Assembly: GCA_015064355.1 (NCBI GenBank) | Contig: SVSJ01000020.1 | Span: 1-49,878 of the forward strand | Source of the DNA: Oscillospiraceae bacterium | Lineage (GTDB): Bacteria > Bacillota > Clostridia > Oscillospirales > CAG-272 | Reading direction: 5' to 3' | Length of the DNA stretch: 49,878 nucleotides | Part shown: positions 43,311 through 49,878 of the stretch, piece after piece | Layout of the letters: every line of letters starts with the position of its first letter | Numbering within the stretch: position 1 is the first letter of the stretch | Translations under genes and position numbers: made by a program | Notes under the pieces: generated by a model | Told to the model about the DNA's origin: nothing | Databases searched by the model: none | The model's input: only the letters and a program-made list of their open reading frames with translations

Positions 43311-43702
43311 AATGAAAACAAAACCGCTACCCCTGCACATAGATATTTCCACATGGATATTTTAAATTCTGCATATTCTCCCATATGTATATATTTCCAT
43401 CGAATTAAATCGGGCAAATAACGTTGAAAGATAGACACAACGATGGAAATCAGCAAAAGTCCTGCCATACCAAACAAAAGTGGTGATATTTGCGGTCTTA
43501 CTATCGCTACACGAACAACACATACAATTAAACATAAAAGAGGAAACCACGTTGTTTTTGCAAAGTAGACCCAATAATACTTATTTAATATAATGTGTTC
43601 TTTTTCAGCGTCTACGATAGGCTCATATGTCAATGTCGTGCCGCAGATTGGGCATTCGTTTTTTGCGTCAACCGTCATTTTACAAGTCGGACATTGTTTC
43701 AT
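43301..43702 (-). CDS. Zinc-ribbon membrane protein
   Basis: A 133-residue protein with an N-terminal zinc ribbon, MKQCPTCKMTVDAKNECPIC (Cys 4, 7, 17, 20), and two or three hydrophobic segments (about residues 55-75, 80-100 and 118-133). The function is unknown. ATG 43702 is preferred because GGGAG lies seven bases upstream; a nine-residue longer form from 43729 is possible. Base composition looks more AT-rich than its neighbours. It lies between the repeat block and the fur-type gene. Confidence 0.75.
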   Translation of the reverse strand: MKQCPTCKMTVDAKNECPICGTTLTYEPIVDAEKEHIILNKYYWVYFAKTTWFPLLCLIVCVVRVAIVRPQISPLLFGMAGLLLISIVVSIFQRYLPDLIRWKYIHMGEYAEFKISMWKYLCAGVAVLFSFFV

Positions 43703-43941
43703 TCGTATGCTCCCTTCAAAATTTATCAACTGCAGAGTTCAAGGCAAGTTGTTTTTGCCGGTTCGGTAGCTACATAACGAGTCTTGCTTACTTCTCATTT
43801 TTTAACTATTTACATATATATAGTATATCATAGGCTTATTGTGTTTGCAAGTACATTACAGGATATCATACCCCATCCACGCCCACTATTCTGACACAAA
43901 AACACCCACAAAAAATTTTTTAAAAAATTTCAAAAAACCTA

Positions 43942-43970
43942 TTGACAAACTCTTTTCTGTCTGTTATACT
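43942..43970 (+). promoter_or_regulatory. Promoter of the Fur-type regulator gene
   Basis: TTGACA and TATACT are 17 bases apart and preceded by an A/T-tract palindrome (about 43913-43935) that could act as an UP element. Confidence 0.8.
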
Positions 43971-43984
43971 ATAGACACAGCAAA

Positions 43985-43999
43985 TGAGATTCAGTCTCA
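43985..43999 (+). promoter_or_regulatory. Putative Fur/PerR operator
   Basis: TGAGA-TTCAG-TCTCA is an inverted repeat just downstream of the -10 and before the regulator gene. With its flanks, AATGAGATTCAGTCTCAAT resembles the classic Fur box (AATGAGAATCATTCTCATT). Autoregulation of the Fur-type gene is a natural inference. Confidence 0.65.
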
Positions 44000-44018
44000 A
44001 TAAGAAAGGCGGACAGCA

Positions 44019-44444
44019 ATGGAGAACAAAACAACCCATCGCCGCAATACCGCCCAAAAGCAAGTCATACTTGACACACTGATATCTCTCGGCAGCCACA
44101 AATCAGCTACCGCTGTGTATCGGGAATTGCAAAACACACATCCCGAGATCGGCCGCGCAACAGTGTTCCGTGTGCTGCGGGGCATGGCGGACGACGGTTT
44201 ACTCCTGCGGATCCCCGTATCCGACGGCGAAGACAGATTTGACGTGACACACTTCCCTCACAATCACGCAGTATGCAGAATGTGCGGAGCGGTTGATGAC
44301 GTCTGGCTGGACGACGGTATGAAGATCGACGATCACATCAAAAGCTCCTCCGGATTCACAATTGAGAGCGAGCGGATCGAGTTTGTAGGACTTTGTAAGG
44401 CCTGCGGCGAAAAAGTAAAAAATGCCAAATGCGCTGAGGCGTAA
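44019..44444 (+). CDS. Fur-family transcriptional regulator (PerR-like)
   Basis: A 141-residue metal-dependent repressor. An N-terminal winged helix (about 10-75, with recognition helix in GRATVFRVLRGMADDG near residue 45) is followed by a dimerisation domain. The structural zinc site is complete: Cys86, Cys89 (CRMC) and Cys126, Cys129 (CKAC). His80-82 residues could bind the regulatory metal. The rubrerythrin gene 51 bp downstream supports a peroxide-sensing PerR-type role, but iron sensing is not excluded. A likely Fur-box operator overlaps its promoter region. Confidence 0.88.
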   Translation: MENKTTHRRNTAQKQVILDTLISLGSHKSATAVYRELQNTHPEIGRATVFRVLRGMADDGLLLRIPVSDGEDRFDVTHFPHNHAVCRMCGAVDDVWLDDGMKIDDHIKSSSGFTIESERIEFVGLCKACGEKVKNAKCAEA

Positions 44445-44495
44445 GGCAAAAAATCAAAAATAAATAATATCTAACATATTTAAGGAGAAATTATT

Positions 44496-45080
44496 ATGAA
44501 AAAGTTTGTATGTCCTGTTTGCGGTTACGTTCACGAAGGTGATTCTGCTCCCGAAAAGTGCCCCATCTGCAAGGTTCCCGGCGAAAAGTTCAAGGTAATG
44601 GAAGATGGCGCAAAGCTCGCTGCTGAACACGAGTACGGCGTATACGCTAAGACTGTTAAGAACAACCCCGATATCAGCGAAGAAGACAAGAAGTACATAT
44701 TCGAGCAGCTCATGGCTAACTTCAACGGCGAGTGCGCTGAAGTTGGTATGTACCTCTGCATGGCAAGAATCGCACACCGCGAAGGTTATCCCGAAGTAGG
44801 TCTCTACTGGGAAAAGGCAGCTTTCGAAGAAGCAGAACACGCTGCAAAGTTCGCTGAGCTCCTCGGTGAAGATCTCGAGCCCAACATGAAGGCTACAACA
44901 AAGGATAACCTCAAGTGGAGAGTTGACTGCGAATACGGTGCAACAGCAGGTAAGTTCGATCTCGCAGCTTGCGCTAAGAAGAACGGCCTCGACGCTATCC
45001 ACGACACAGTTCACGAAATGGCTCGCGACGAAGCAAGACACGGCCGCGGTCTCGAAGGTCTCCTCAAGAGATATTTCTAA
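44496..45080 (+). CDS. Reverse rubrerythrin
   Basis: A 194-residue oxidative-stress protein, usually an NADH-linked H2O2/O2 reductase in anaerobes. The rubredoxin domain is N-terminal (Cys6, 9, 22, 25 in CPVC and CPIC), the reverse of classic rubrerythrin, and a diiron four-helix bundle follows with [20 protein letters not shown] and [17 protein letters not shown] carrying the metal ligands. AAGGAG precedes the ATG. In Clostridium such genes are repressed by PerR, fitting the upstream regulator. The gap to that regulator has no clear terminator, so they may be cotranscribed. Confidence 0.93.
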   Translation: MKKFVCPVCGYVHEGDSAPEKCPICKVPGEKFKVMEDGAKLAAEHEYGVYAKTVKNNPDISEEDKKYIFEQLMANFNGECAEVGMYLCMARIAHREGYPEVGLYWEKAAFEEAEHAAKFAELLGEDLEPNMKATTKDNLKWRVDCEYGATAGKFDLAACAKKNGLDAIHDTVHEMARDEARHGRGLEGLLKRYF

Positions 45081-45167
45081 TCAGGGAAGCCCCTGCGGGC
45101 AATCTGACAAAGTACACCTTGATTTTTAAGTAAGAAATCCATCCATCCTAAAAAAGTCCATATAAAT

Positions 45168-45201
45168 CAAAAAGAGGGAGCAGTTCGCTGTTCCCTTTTT
45201 G
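45168..45201 (+). terminator. Terminator after rubrerythrin gene
   Basis: AAAAAG...GGGAGCAG pairs with CTGTTCCC...TTTTT around a TTCG loop. It is nearly identical to the one at 45978. Confidence 0.88.
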
Positions 45202-45333
45202 TTAAAAAATTGTAAAAAGTTGCATCTTTCACTTGCCAACCTTCGGGCTTGTGGTGTATGCTATTAAACAGTATTATGCACGCCCGATCCGGCACTGCAT
45301 ATATGCTAAAATCTACATAAATGCGAGGACAAT

Positions 45334-45960
45334 ATGAAGATCAAAAAATTACTGGTGATCCTTCTTGCCGCTGTTCTTCTCACAGCTTGTGGCGGTGAAA
45401 AGAATGATGGCATCGCAACCCCCGGCAACCCGGACAACGTATCCGATAACTCCGCAAAAGAAACTGAAGCACCCGCACCCACACGTCCCGACATTCAAAT
45501 GAGCGACAACCTTGAGGACTTCACCGTTTCCTTAAACGGCCTTGTATATCAGTTCCCCTGCGACGTGCAGATATTCCTTGACGACGGTTGGGCACCTGAA
45601 GCCGGCGCTGTCAGCAGAGGAGTTCTCACTAAGATCCGCAACCCTGACGAAGAAATGTATGTAACGTTCTATTACAAGGAAGACCCGGACAATCACATCG
45701 ACCTGTTCTTCTGGACCGGCAACGGCGAGCGCAAGAGCCTCGAGGACAGCCAGGTTTCCGGCGTTGGATTTATCAGCAGCAAGACCGAGTTTGTCCTGCC
45801 CGGCGGATTCCGCTTTGTTGAGGGCGTTACCACAAAGGACGACGTGATCGCGCAGTACGGCGGCAACGGCACAAACTACAAGTTCTCAAAGAACTCTTAT
45901 TATCAGTTCATTGAGTCCGGCGATTCATTCGATTTCCGCGTATGTGAAAACCACGAATAA
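45334..45960 (+). CDS. Predicted lipoprotein, uncharacterised
   Basis: A 208-residue predicted lipoprotein with a basic start, hydrophobic core and LLTAC lipobox (Cys19 lipid-modified), followed by a Pro/Thr/Glu-rich linker to about residue 55. The mature domain has many beta strands and no motif I recognise; the repeated hydrophobic-aromatic pattern may form a surface substrate-binding domain. An in-frame ATG with weak AGGAC upstream is used. It is a single gene between two similar terminators. Confidence 0.8.
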   Translation: MKIKKLLVILLAAVLLTACGGEKNDGIATPGNPDNVSDNSAKETEAPAPTRPDIQMSDNLEDFTVSLNGLVYQFPCDVQIFLDDGWAPEAGAVSRGVLTKIRNPDEEMYVTFYYKEDPDNHIDLFFWTGNGERKSLEDSQVSGVGFISSKTEFVLPGGFRFVEGVTTKDDVIAQYGGNGTNYKFSKNSYYQFIESGDSFDFRVCENHE

Positions 45961-45977
45961 CAGATACGCAATAGAAA

Positions 45978-46009
45978 ACAAAGGGAGCAGTTTTCGCTGT
46001 TCCCTTTTT
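45978..46009 (+). terminator. Terminator after lipoprotein gene
   Basis: AAGGGA-CAG pairs with CTG-TCCCTT around a TTTTCG loop, then TTTTT. Sequence nearly matches the previous terminator. Confidence 0.88.
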
Positions 46010-46035
46010 GTATTTGGTTTTGACGTTTATCTTTA

Positions 46036-47292
46036 TTAACTTAGCGGAATATCATCTTGAGGTAAATCCACATACAATACTTTGCTGCTATCATCAAATA
46101 TTGCACGCACATTGTCCCACTTTAAGCCAATATTTACACTGCATAATGATTCACCGTCTATATAAACCGGCAACATTATATCTCCTCGGGAAACGCGAAT
46201 ATTAACCTGCTTGCCTGCAACCTCTACCGAATATCCGCCGCGTGCTGCTAAAACATCATCCCCATACCGTAAATACATTTCCAGCTTTGTACTGCTCCAT
46301 TTAAGTTTGCCAACATTCGGGAAAAACTTGCATGGTATTTCAACAAATTTCGAGAATGAAATGTATTTTATACCGTCGCACTCTATGATTTTTGTGTCAA
46401 TTATTGTGCCGTAATCTTCATATTCTCCGTTATTTTTGATTAATGCACTTTTTACGGTTATATCAGTTCTATATCCTTGTTCTGTGTAGTCAACGGTTCG
46501 TTTCAGCATGTCGCATGCTTCTTCAAGAGATATTTCGTCGCTCTCCATGTATCCAGCGTTATCTCCTACTAAAATCCCCGCCATTGTCAGATAATAAATT
46601 TCACCCAAACATTCTCTGACAGCCTCACCATCATTCTGTCTTTTTTCGTTGTTGTATTGCTCTGCTTGATATGATAGCCCTGCTATTCTGGCAATCAAAA
46701 TATATGCATCATATCTGGTAATATTTGCAGACAAATTAACCACCATCGGATCTGTTTCTCTCAACAGCCCATAGTCTAATGCTAATCTCGCATATTCTTC
46801 ATTCAATTCCGGCGGAATAGCACCGGCAAAAAAACTTTCGGAATCGGTTATTTCAGATATCAGCTGCCCAATTTCACTATCAGGAGTCAGATATACCGCA
46901 GTCATAAGCATTTTCACAAATTCAGCGCGAGTTACGAGAGAATCAAAAGCTCGGTCTTCTGCACCAATTGATTCAAGAATTCCGCAAGATTTCGCCCAAT
47001 TGTGTAATTCTTCAGTTGTGAAGATGATGGGGGACTCAGTTTCGACTGGTTCAGTTTCAGCGGAAATAGTAAATTTAGAATTACTCTCATTATCTGTATC
47101 AACGGTGCCGGTGTTCGCTGGTTCGGTTTCGATCGGTTCAATTTCTGTCACAGGAGCATTAGATTCCGTCGCACCGTCTGACTGCCCGGCATCAGGCACA
47201 TCTACATGTGTACATCCAACCAAAGAGAGAAATATTGAAATAGCTATAACAAGCAATAGTGGGATAACTCTTCTTATTTCCAGATTTTTCAT
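46036..47292 (-). CDS. Lipoprotein with SLH-like and stalk domains, copy 1
   Basis: A 418-residue predicted lipoprotein. After a signal peptide with SLVGC lipobox (Cys27) comes an acidic Thr/Glu linker (about 30-85), then SLH-like helices with VTRAEFVKMLMTAVYLTP (about 118-135), ITRYDAYILIARIAG (about 195) and SLEEACDML, and a C-terminal domain with paired strands and VLYVDLP near the end, resembling copper-amine-oxidase-like stalk domains. ATG 47292 is used because it matches the paralogue; ATG 47298 is possible. The first 140 residues are nearly identical to the gene at 47461. Confidence 0.78.
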   Translation of the reverse strand: MKNLEIRRVIPLLLVIAISIFLSLVGCTHVDVPDAGQSDGATESNAPVTEIEPIETEPANTGTVDTDNESNSKFTISAETEPVETESPIIFTTEELHNWAKSCGILESIGAEDRAFDSLVTRAEFVKMLMTAVYLTPDSEIGQLISEITDSESFFAGAIPPELNEEYARLALDYGLLRETDPMVVNLSANITRYDAYILIARIAGLSYQAEQYNNEKRQNDGEAVRECLGEIYYLTMAGILVGDNAGYMESDEISLEEACDMLKRTVDYTEQGYRTDITVKSALIKNNGEYEDYGTIIDTKIIECDGIKYISFSKFVEIPCKFFPNVGKLKWSSTKLEMYLRYGDDVLAARGGYSVEVAGKQVNIRVSRGDIMLPVYIDGESLCSVNIGLKWDNVRAIFDDSSKVLYVDLPQDDIPLS

Positions 47293-47344
47293 AGTCATCT
47301 ACCTCCTTTGCTTATTTAGACGTAAAAACTTCGGATTTATTCCA

Positions 47345-47396
47345 TAAATACAGTTATATCTAACTGAATTCTTAATCTGTTCGATTTGTTGGGTGT
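47345..47396. repeat. Possible internally deleted relic of the MITE-like repeat
   Basis: Carries only the outer parts, ATATCTAACTG and ATCTGTTCGATTTGTTGGG, of the elements at 48841 and 49658 without the GGGACG core, in the gap between the two paralogous lipoproteins. Confidence 0.5.
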
Positions 47397-47460
47397 GGTA
47401 GAACTGAATATGGCAACATTAGTGCTGACATCACCGCTCAGCTTATACCAATTACTATTC

Positions 47461-48813
47461 TCAGCTATTAGGTGTCACTGCACTTGGCAAGTCTATGTAT
47501 AATGTATCATCAGCTGTGCTATATTGAGAACATATCGGGCCTGTCCATTCATTGGCGCACCACGTCATATAAACCCCTTCAATTTCTCCTTGAACAGGCA
47601 CTAATATTTCACCGCGATACATTCTGATCGGAAAACTTTTTGACAATCCGGTGAACTCCTTGCCGGAAGTAAAATACATATATCCAACACAGTAACTTGC
47701 CTCAACGCTAATATTATCGGCGTCCCATTTTATAGTCACATACGGTTCTTGTTCCTTGGCTACTTCAAGAAGATCCCTCACGGAAATATATATAATTCCA
47801 TCAACGATTCTAAGTGTTGGAGATATCTCAACAATATTTGAATTAGAAGGTTCCAGATTGTCCCCTATTTTATAGAAGTATAGCTGTCCCTGACCATATG
47901 GCACGCGCTCTGTCATCTCCGAGTTGCCGGTCACTTCCGCATACTGATATATGATAACTTTAGAATTGAGCTTTTCTCCAGATTCTGTATATTTTACTGC
48001 ACGCAAAATAATTTCGCATGCTTCCTCGAGAGTAATGAATTCTTCGCCTTTAAAGCTTTTTCCATAGTCTTGCAAAATTCCCACATTAGTAAGCGCGCGG
48101 ATCACACCAATATATTTACCGGAATCAACGTCATTATATTGTGTGTTGTTTACATAATCATAACTATTTGCCTGTTTTCCAAATCCTGACACTCTGGCAG
48201 TGAGGATTGCCGCATCATATCTGTTAATACTGCTGTCGGGCCTGAATCCTTCACCCAACTCACCGCGCTGTATTAGTCCGAAATTTATTGCTAATCGTGT
48301 ATATCCTTGCTCGGTTAGCCAATGATCTTCCAGATCAAAAACCTGCATATCGGAACTGTTTTTCGGATCACAGTTCGATAGAAACTCCGCAATTTCACTA
48401 TCAGGAGTCAGATATACCGCAGTCATAAGCATTTTCACAAATTCAGCGCGAGTTACGAGGGAATCAAAAGATCGGTCTTCTGCACCAATTGATTCAAGAA
48501 TTCCGCAGGATTTCGCCCAATTTTGTAGTTCTTCAGTTGTGAAGATGATGGGGGACTCAGTTTCGACCGGTTCAGTTCCAGCGGGAATAGTATATTTAGA
48601 ATTACTCACATTATCTGTATCAACGGTGCCGGTGTTCGCTGGTTCGGTTTCGATCGGTTCAATTTCTGTCACAGGAGCATTAGATTCCGTCGCACCGTCT
48701 GACTGCCCGGCATCAGGCACATCGTTATGCGTACACCCAACCAAAGAGAGAAATATTGAAATAGCTATAACAAGCAATAGTAGGATAACTCTTCTTATTT
48801 CCAGATTTTTCAT
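47461..48813 (-). CDS. Lipoprotein with SLH-like and stalk domains, copy 2
   Basis: A 450-residue paralogue of the previous lipoprotein. Signal peptide and SLVGC lipobox are the same, as is the Thr/Glu linker and the first SLH-like helix. From about residue 141 the sequence diverges sharply, though the layout (SINRYDAAILTARVSG, a TLEEACEIILRAVKYTE helix, C-terminal LYIDLPS) is retained. GGAGG lies five bases before the ATG. Tandem copies with a shared start and variable rest suggest duplication followed by gene conversion or 5' reshuffling. CsaB-type pyruvylation could anchor such SLH domains. Confidence 0.8.
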   Translation of the reverse strand: MKNLEIRRVILLLLVIAISIFLSLVGCTHNDVPDAGQSDGATESNAPVTEIEPIETEPANTGTVDTDNVSNSKYTIPAGTEPVETESPIIFTTEELQNWAKSCGILESIGAEDRSFDSLVTRAEFVKMLMTAVYLTPDSEIAEFLSNCDPKNSSDMQVFDLEDHWLTEQGYTRLAINFGLIQRGELGEGFRPDSSINRYDAAILTARVSGFGKQANSYDYVNNTQYNDVDSGKYIGVIRALTNVGILQDYGKSFKGEEFITLEEACEIILRAVKYTESGEKLNSKVIIYQYAEVTGNSEMTERVPYGQGQLYFYKIGDNLEPSNSNIVEISPTLRIVDGIIYISVRDLLEVAKEQEPYVTIKWDADNISVEASYCVGYMYFTSGKEFTGLSKSFPIRMYRGEILVPVQGEIEGVYMTWCANEWTGPICSQYSTADDTLYIDLPSAVTPNS

Positions 48814-48840
48814 AGTCGCCTCCTTTGAAAAATTCAGTTT

Positions 48841-48953
48841 TATCGAACTGTTTTCATATATTCGTAGGGGACGGCGTCCTCGACGTCCCGCTTCGTTGGC
48901 TTTCGCCGTACAATAGCCCGGGCAAGCCTCTGCTCCTTAACTGTTCGACAAGT
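48841..48953 (-). repeat. MITE-like repeat E
   Basis: About 113 bp with imperfect ends TATCGAACTGTT and, inverted, TGTCGAACAGTT, and a GGGACG...CGTCCC hairpin core. It is nearly identical to 49658-49770 and lies between the CAT-family gene and the lipoprotein gene, right after the first one's stop. Confidence 0.72.
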
Positions 48954-48963
48954 TGGAATTTGA

Positions 48964-49632
48964 TTATTTCAACCAGCCATCTGCTTTATCTGCAAGGTTT
49001 TGCAAATAGTCAAAAAACTGTCCTGCGTGGTAGCCGTCGCAAATTGAGTGATGGACTTGCAGACAGAACGGGAGCTTCACTCTACCATTCTCTTTAATCA
49101 GCTTTCCTGTGGTAAAAATAGGCGGCAGGTGTGTGCCTGTTGAGAACACGTTGAGGTTGAAGGATGTGAACTCTATCCACGGTACAGAGGATATATCAAA
49201 GCAGTTCCCTGGCATATCACTCATCGGGAACATTTTGCTTGTATCACAGGCATCCATAACTTCAACACAACGGTCGTAAAACTCCTTGAAGCTGCGGTCA
49301 TATTTGCACCACAACACGTGGAATTTCTCGCTTCCCTGCGGCATAAAGGTAAAGGACGGATTCACTTCATTATAGTATCCGATGCTGCCATCCTCGTCGT
49401 GATTAAAACGCAAAAACTCAAAATGATTGACGGCATTTGCTATCCACCATATCAAGGTCGGATACAGTCTGAGGCTGTTTTCTTTCACTCGGTTGTATAT
49501 TTCTGTTATGTCCACGTTGACAGTAATGCTGTAAGTACAGCGAACGTCATTGTAGTAGTGAAGAAAGTATTCTTTTCTTTCCCACGATTCCATATCTATT
49601 TTTGAAAAGATTACACTCTGATTTACTTCCAT
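48964..49632 (-). CDS. Chloramphenicol-acetyltransferase-family (CatA-like) protein
   Basis: A 222-residue protein of the type A chloramphenicol acetyltransferase family, full length. The catalytic His is in QVHHSICDGYHAGQF near residue 193, and MESWERKEYFLHYYNDV near 14 and GNCFDISSVPWIEFTSFNLN near 145 are family hallmarks. GGTGAG precedes the ATG. The family has members that do not confer resistance and the acceptor substrate cannot be read here. No transposase or other resistance gene is nearby, though the region looks accessory. Confidence 0.88.
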   Translation of the reverse strand: MEVNQSVIFSKIDMESWERKEYFLHYYNDVRCTYSITVNVDITEIYNRVKENSLRLYPTLIWWIANAVNHFEFLRFNHDEDGSIGYYNEVNPSFTFMPQGSEKFHVLWCKYDRSFKEFYDRCVEVMDACDTSKMFPMSDMPGNCFDISSVPWIEFTSFNLNVFSTGTHLPPIFTTGKLIKENGRVKLPFCLQVHHSICDGYHAGQFFDYLQNLADKADGWLK

Positions 49633-49657
49633 ACTCTCACCTTCAAATTCAGTTTTA

Positions 49658-49770
49658 TCTAACTGTTTTCATATATTCGTAGGGGACGGCGTCCTCGACG
49701 TCCCGCTTCGTTGGCTTTCGCCGTACAATAGCCCGGGCAAGCCTCTGTTCCTTATCTGTTCGACATATTG
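49658..49770 (-). repeat. MITE-like repeat F
   Basis: Near-identical to 48841-48953, including CGTAGGGGACGGCGTCC and CCGGGCAAGCCTCTG segments. It follows the stop of the truncated gene at the window edge, the same relative position as repeat E after its upstream gene. Confidence 0.72.
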
Positions 49771-49782
49771 GAATTTGACATC

Positions 49783-49878
49783 TTAACCATAATATTTGTC
49801 TATTCCGCCAAAGCCGACAATCAATTTTCCATTACGAGTCTTTTTAATAAAACTTTCAAGGCGTTTTTTGAACTCGTC
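49783..49878 (-). CDS. C-terminal fragment of an unidentified protein (runs off window)
   Basis: The last 31 codons of an open frame entering from the right edge, reading DEFKKRLESFIKKTRNGKL and ending GFGGIDKYYG before the TAA at 49783. No family is assigned from this fragment. It is followed by the same repeat unit that follows the CAT-family gene. Confidence 0.6.
   Translation of the reverse strand, partial: DEFKKRLESFIKKTRNGKLIVGFGGIDKYYG

Noticed and set aside
48964-49632. Mobile antibiotic-resistance cassette
   Set aside because: A CAT-family gene alone, without transposase, integrase or other resistance gene, does not support this; chromosomal CAT relatives are common.
1-49878. tRNA or rRNA genes
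   Set aside because: No cloverleaf-like segment or rRNA signature was recognised by eye; a tRNAscan run would be decisive.

Overview
The window reads as chromosomal DNA of a Gram-positive, anaerobic, Clostridia-type bacterium, most likely a gut or rumen member of the Oscillospirales or relatives; this is inferred from gene content, not from a marker phylogeny. The evidence is the Firmicutes order gdpP-rplI-dnaB, a rimP-nusA-ylxR-ylxQ-infB operon, an LTA-synthase-like enzyme, CsaB, a reverse rubrerythrin next to a Fur/PerR-type regulator, strong AGGAGG ribosome binding sites and TTGACA-17-TATAAT promoters.

Layout: 1-1255 is the start of the S10 ribosomal operon on the minus strand (rpsJ, then rplC running off the left edge), with its promoter, a leader of about 280 nt and a second promoter in front of rplC. 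1382-1914 is a composite non-coding repeat. 2023-7009 (plus) holds a membrane protein, a TelA-family protein, a TPM-domain membrane protein and an ABC-F ATPase. 7082-13069 (minus) is gdpP-rplI-dnaB-dxs. 13405-16034 (plus) is galK, a small membrane protein, rlmH and a SecB-like protein. 16085-17200 is a second, larger block of the composite repeat. 17244-22446 (minus) is rimP-nusA-rnpM-ylxQ-infB. 22617-32508 (minus) is a housekeeping run: tcdA, a TtcA-like thiolase, a CPBP protease, tadA, a YgiQ-type radical SAM protein, a glycosyltransferase-CsaB fusion, a PsbP-like lipoprotein, a cysteine desulfurase and a HAD phosphatase.

32643-43063 is mostly sugar metabolism: an uncharacterised 701-residue protein resembling (alpha/alpha)-barrel glycosidases, a small conserved peptide, a sugar isomerase/epimerase, a Gfo/Idh/MocA dehydrogenase, an LTA-synthase-family protein and xylBA. 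Three of these genes have similar promoters with TGTGATA at the -10 end. 43301-45960 carries a zinc-ribbon membrane protein, a Fur/PerR-type regulator with a likely Fur-box operator, a reverse rubrerythrin and a lipoprotein. 46036-49878 looks more AT-rich and accessory: two tandem lipoproteins sharing a nearly identical 5' cassette, a chloramphenicol-acetyltransferase-family protein and a truncated gene, separated by MITE-like repeats.

The most unusual content is non-coding. A modular repeat occurs at three loci with its modules in a constant cyclic order and with stems whose sequences change while pairing is kept. Three arrays of tiny hairpins joined by a conserved 8-9 nt linker also occur; many of these hairpins have a C-GAA-G triloop, the sequence known to make exceptionally stable DNA mini-hairpins. 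No tRNA, rRNA, CRISPR array, transposase or phage gene was recognised.
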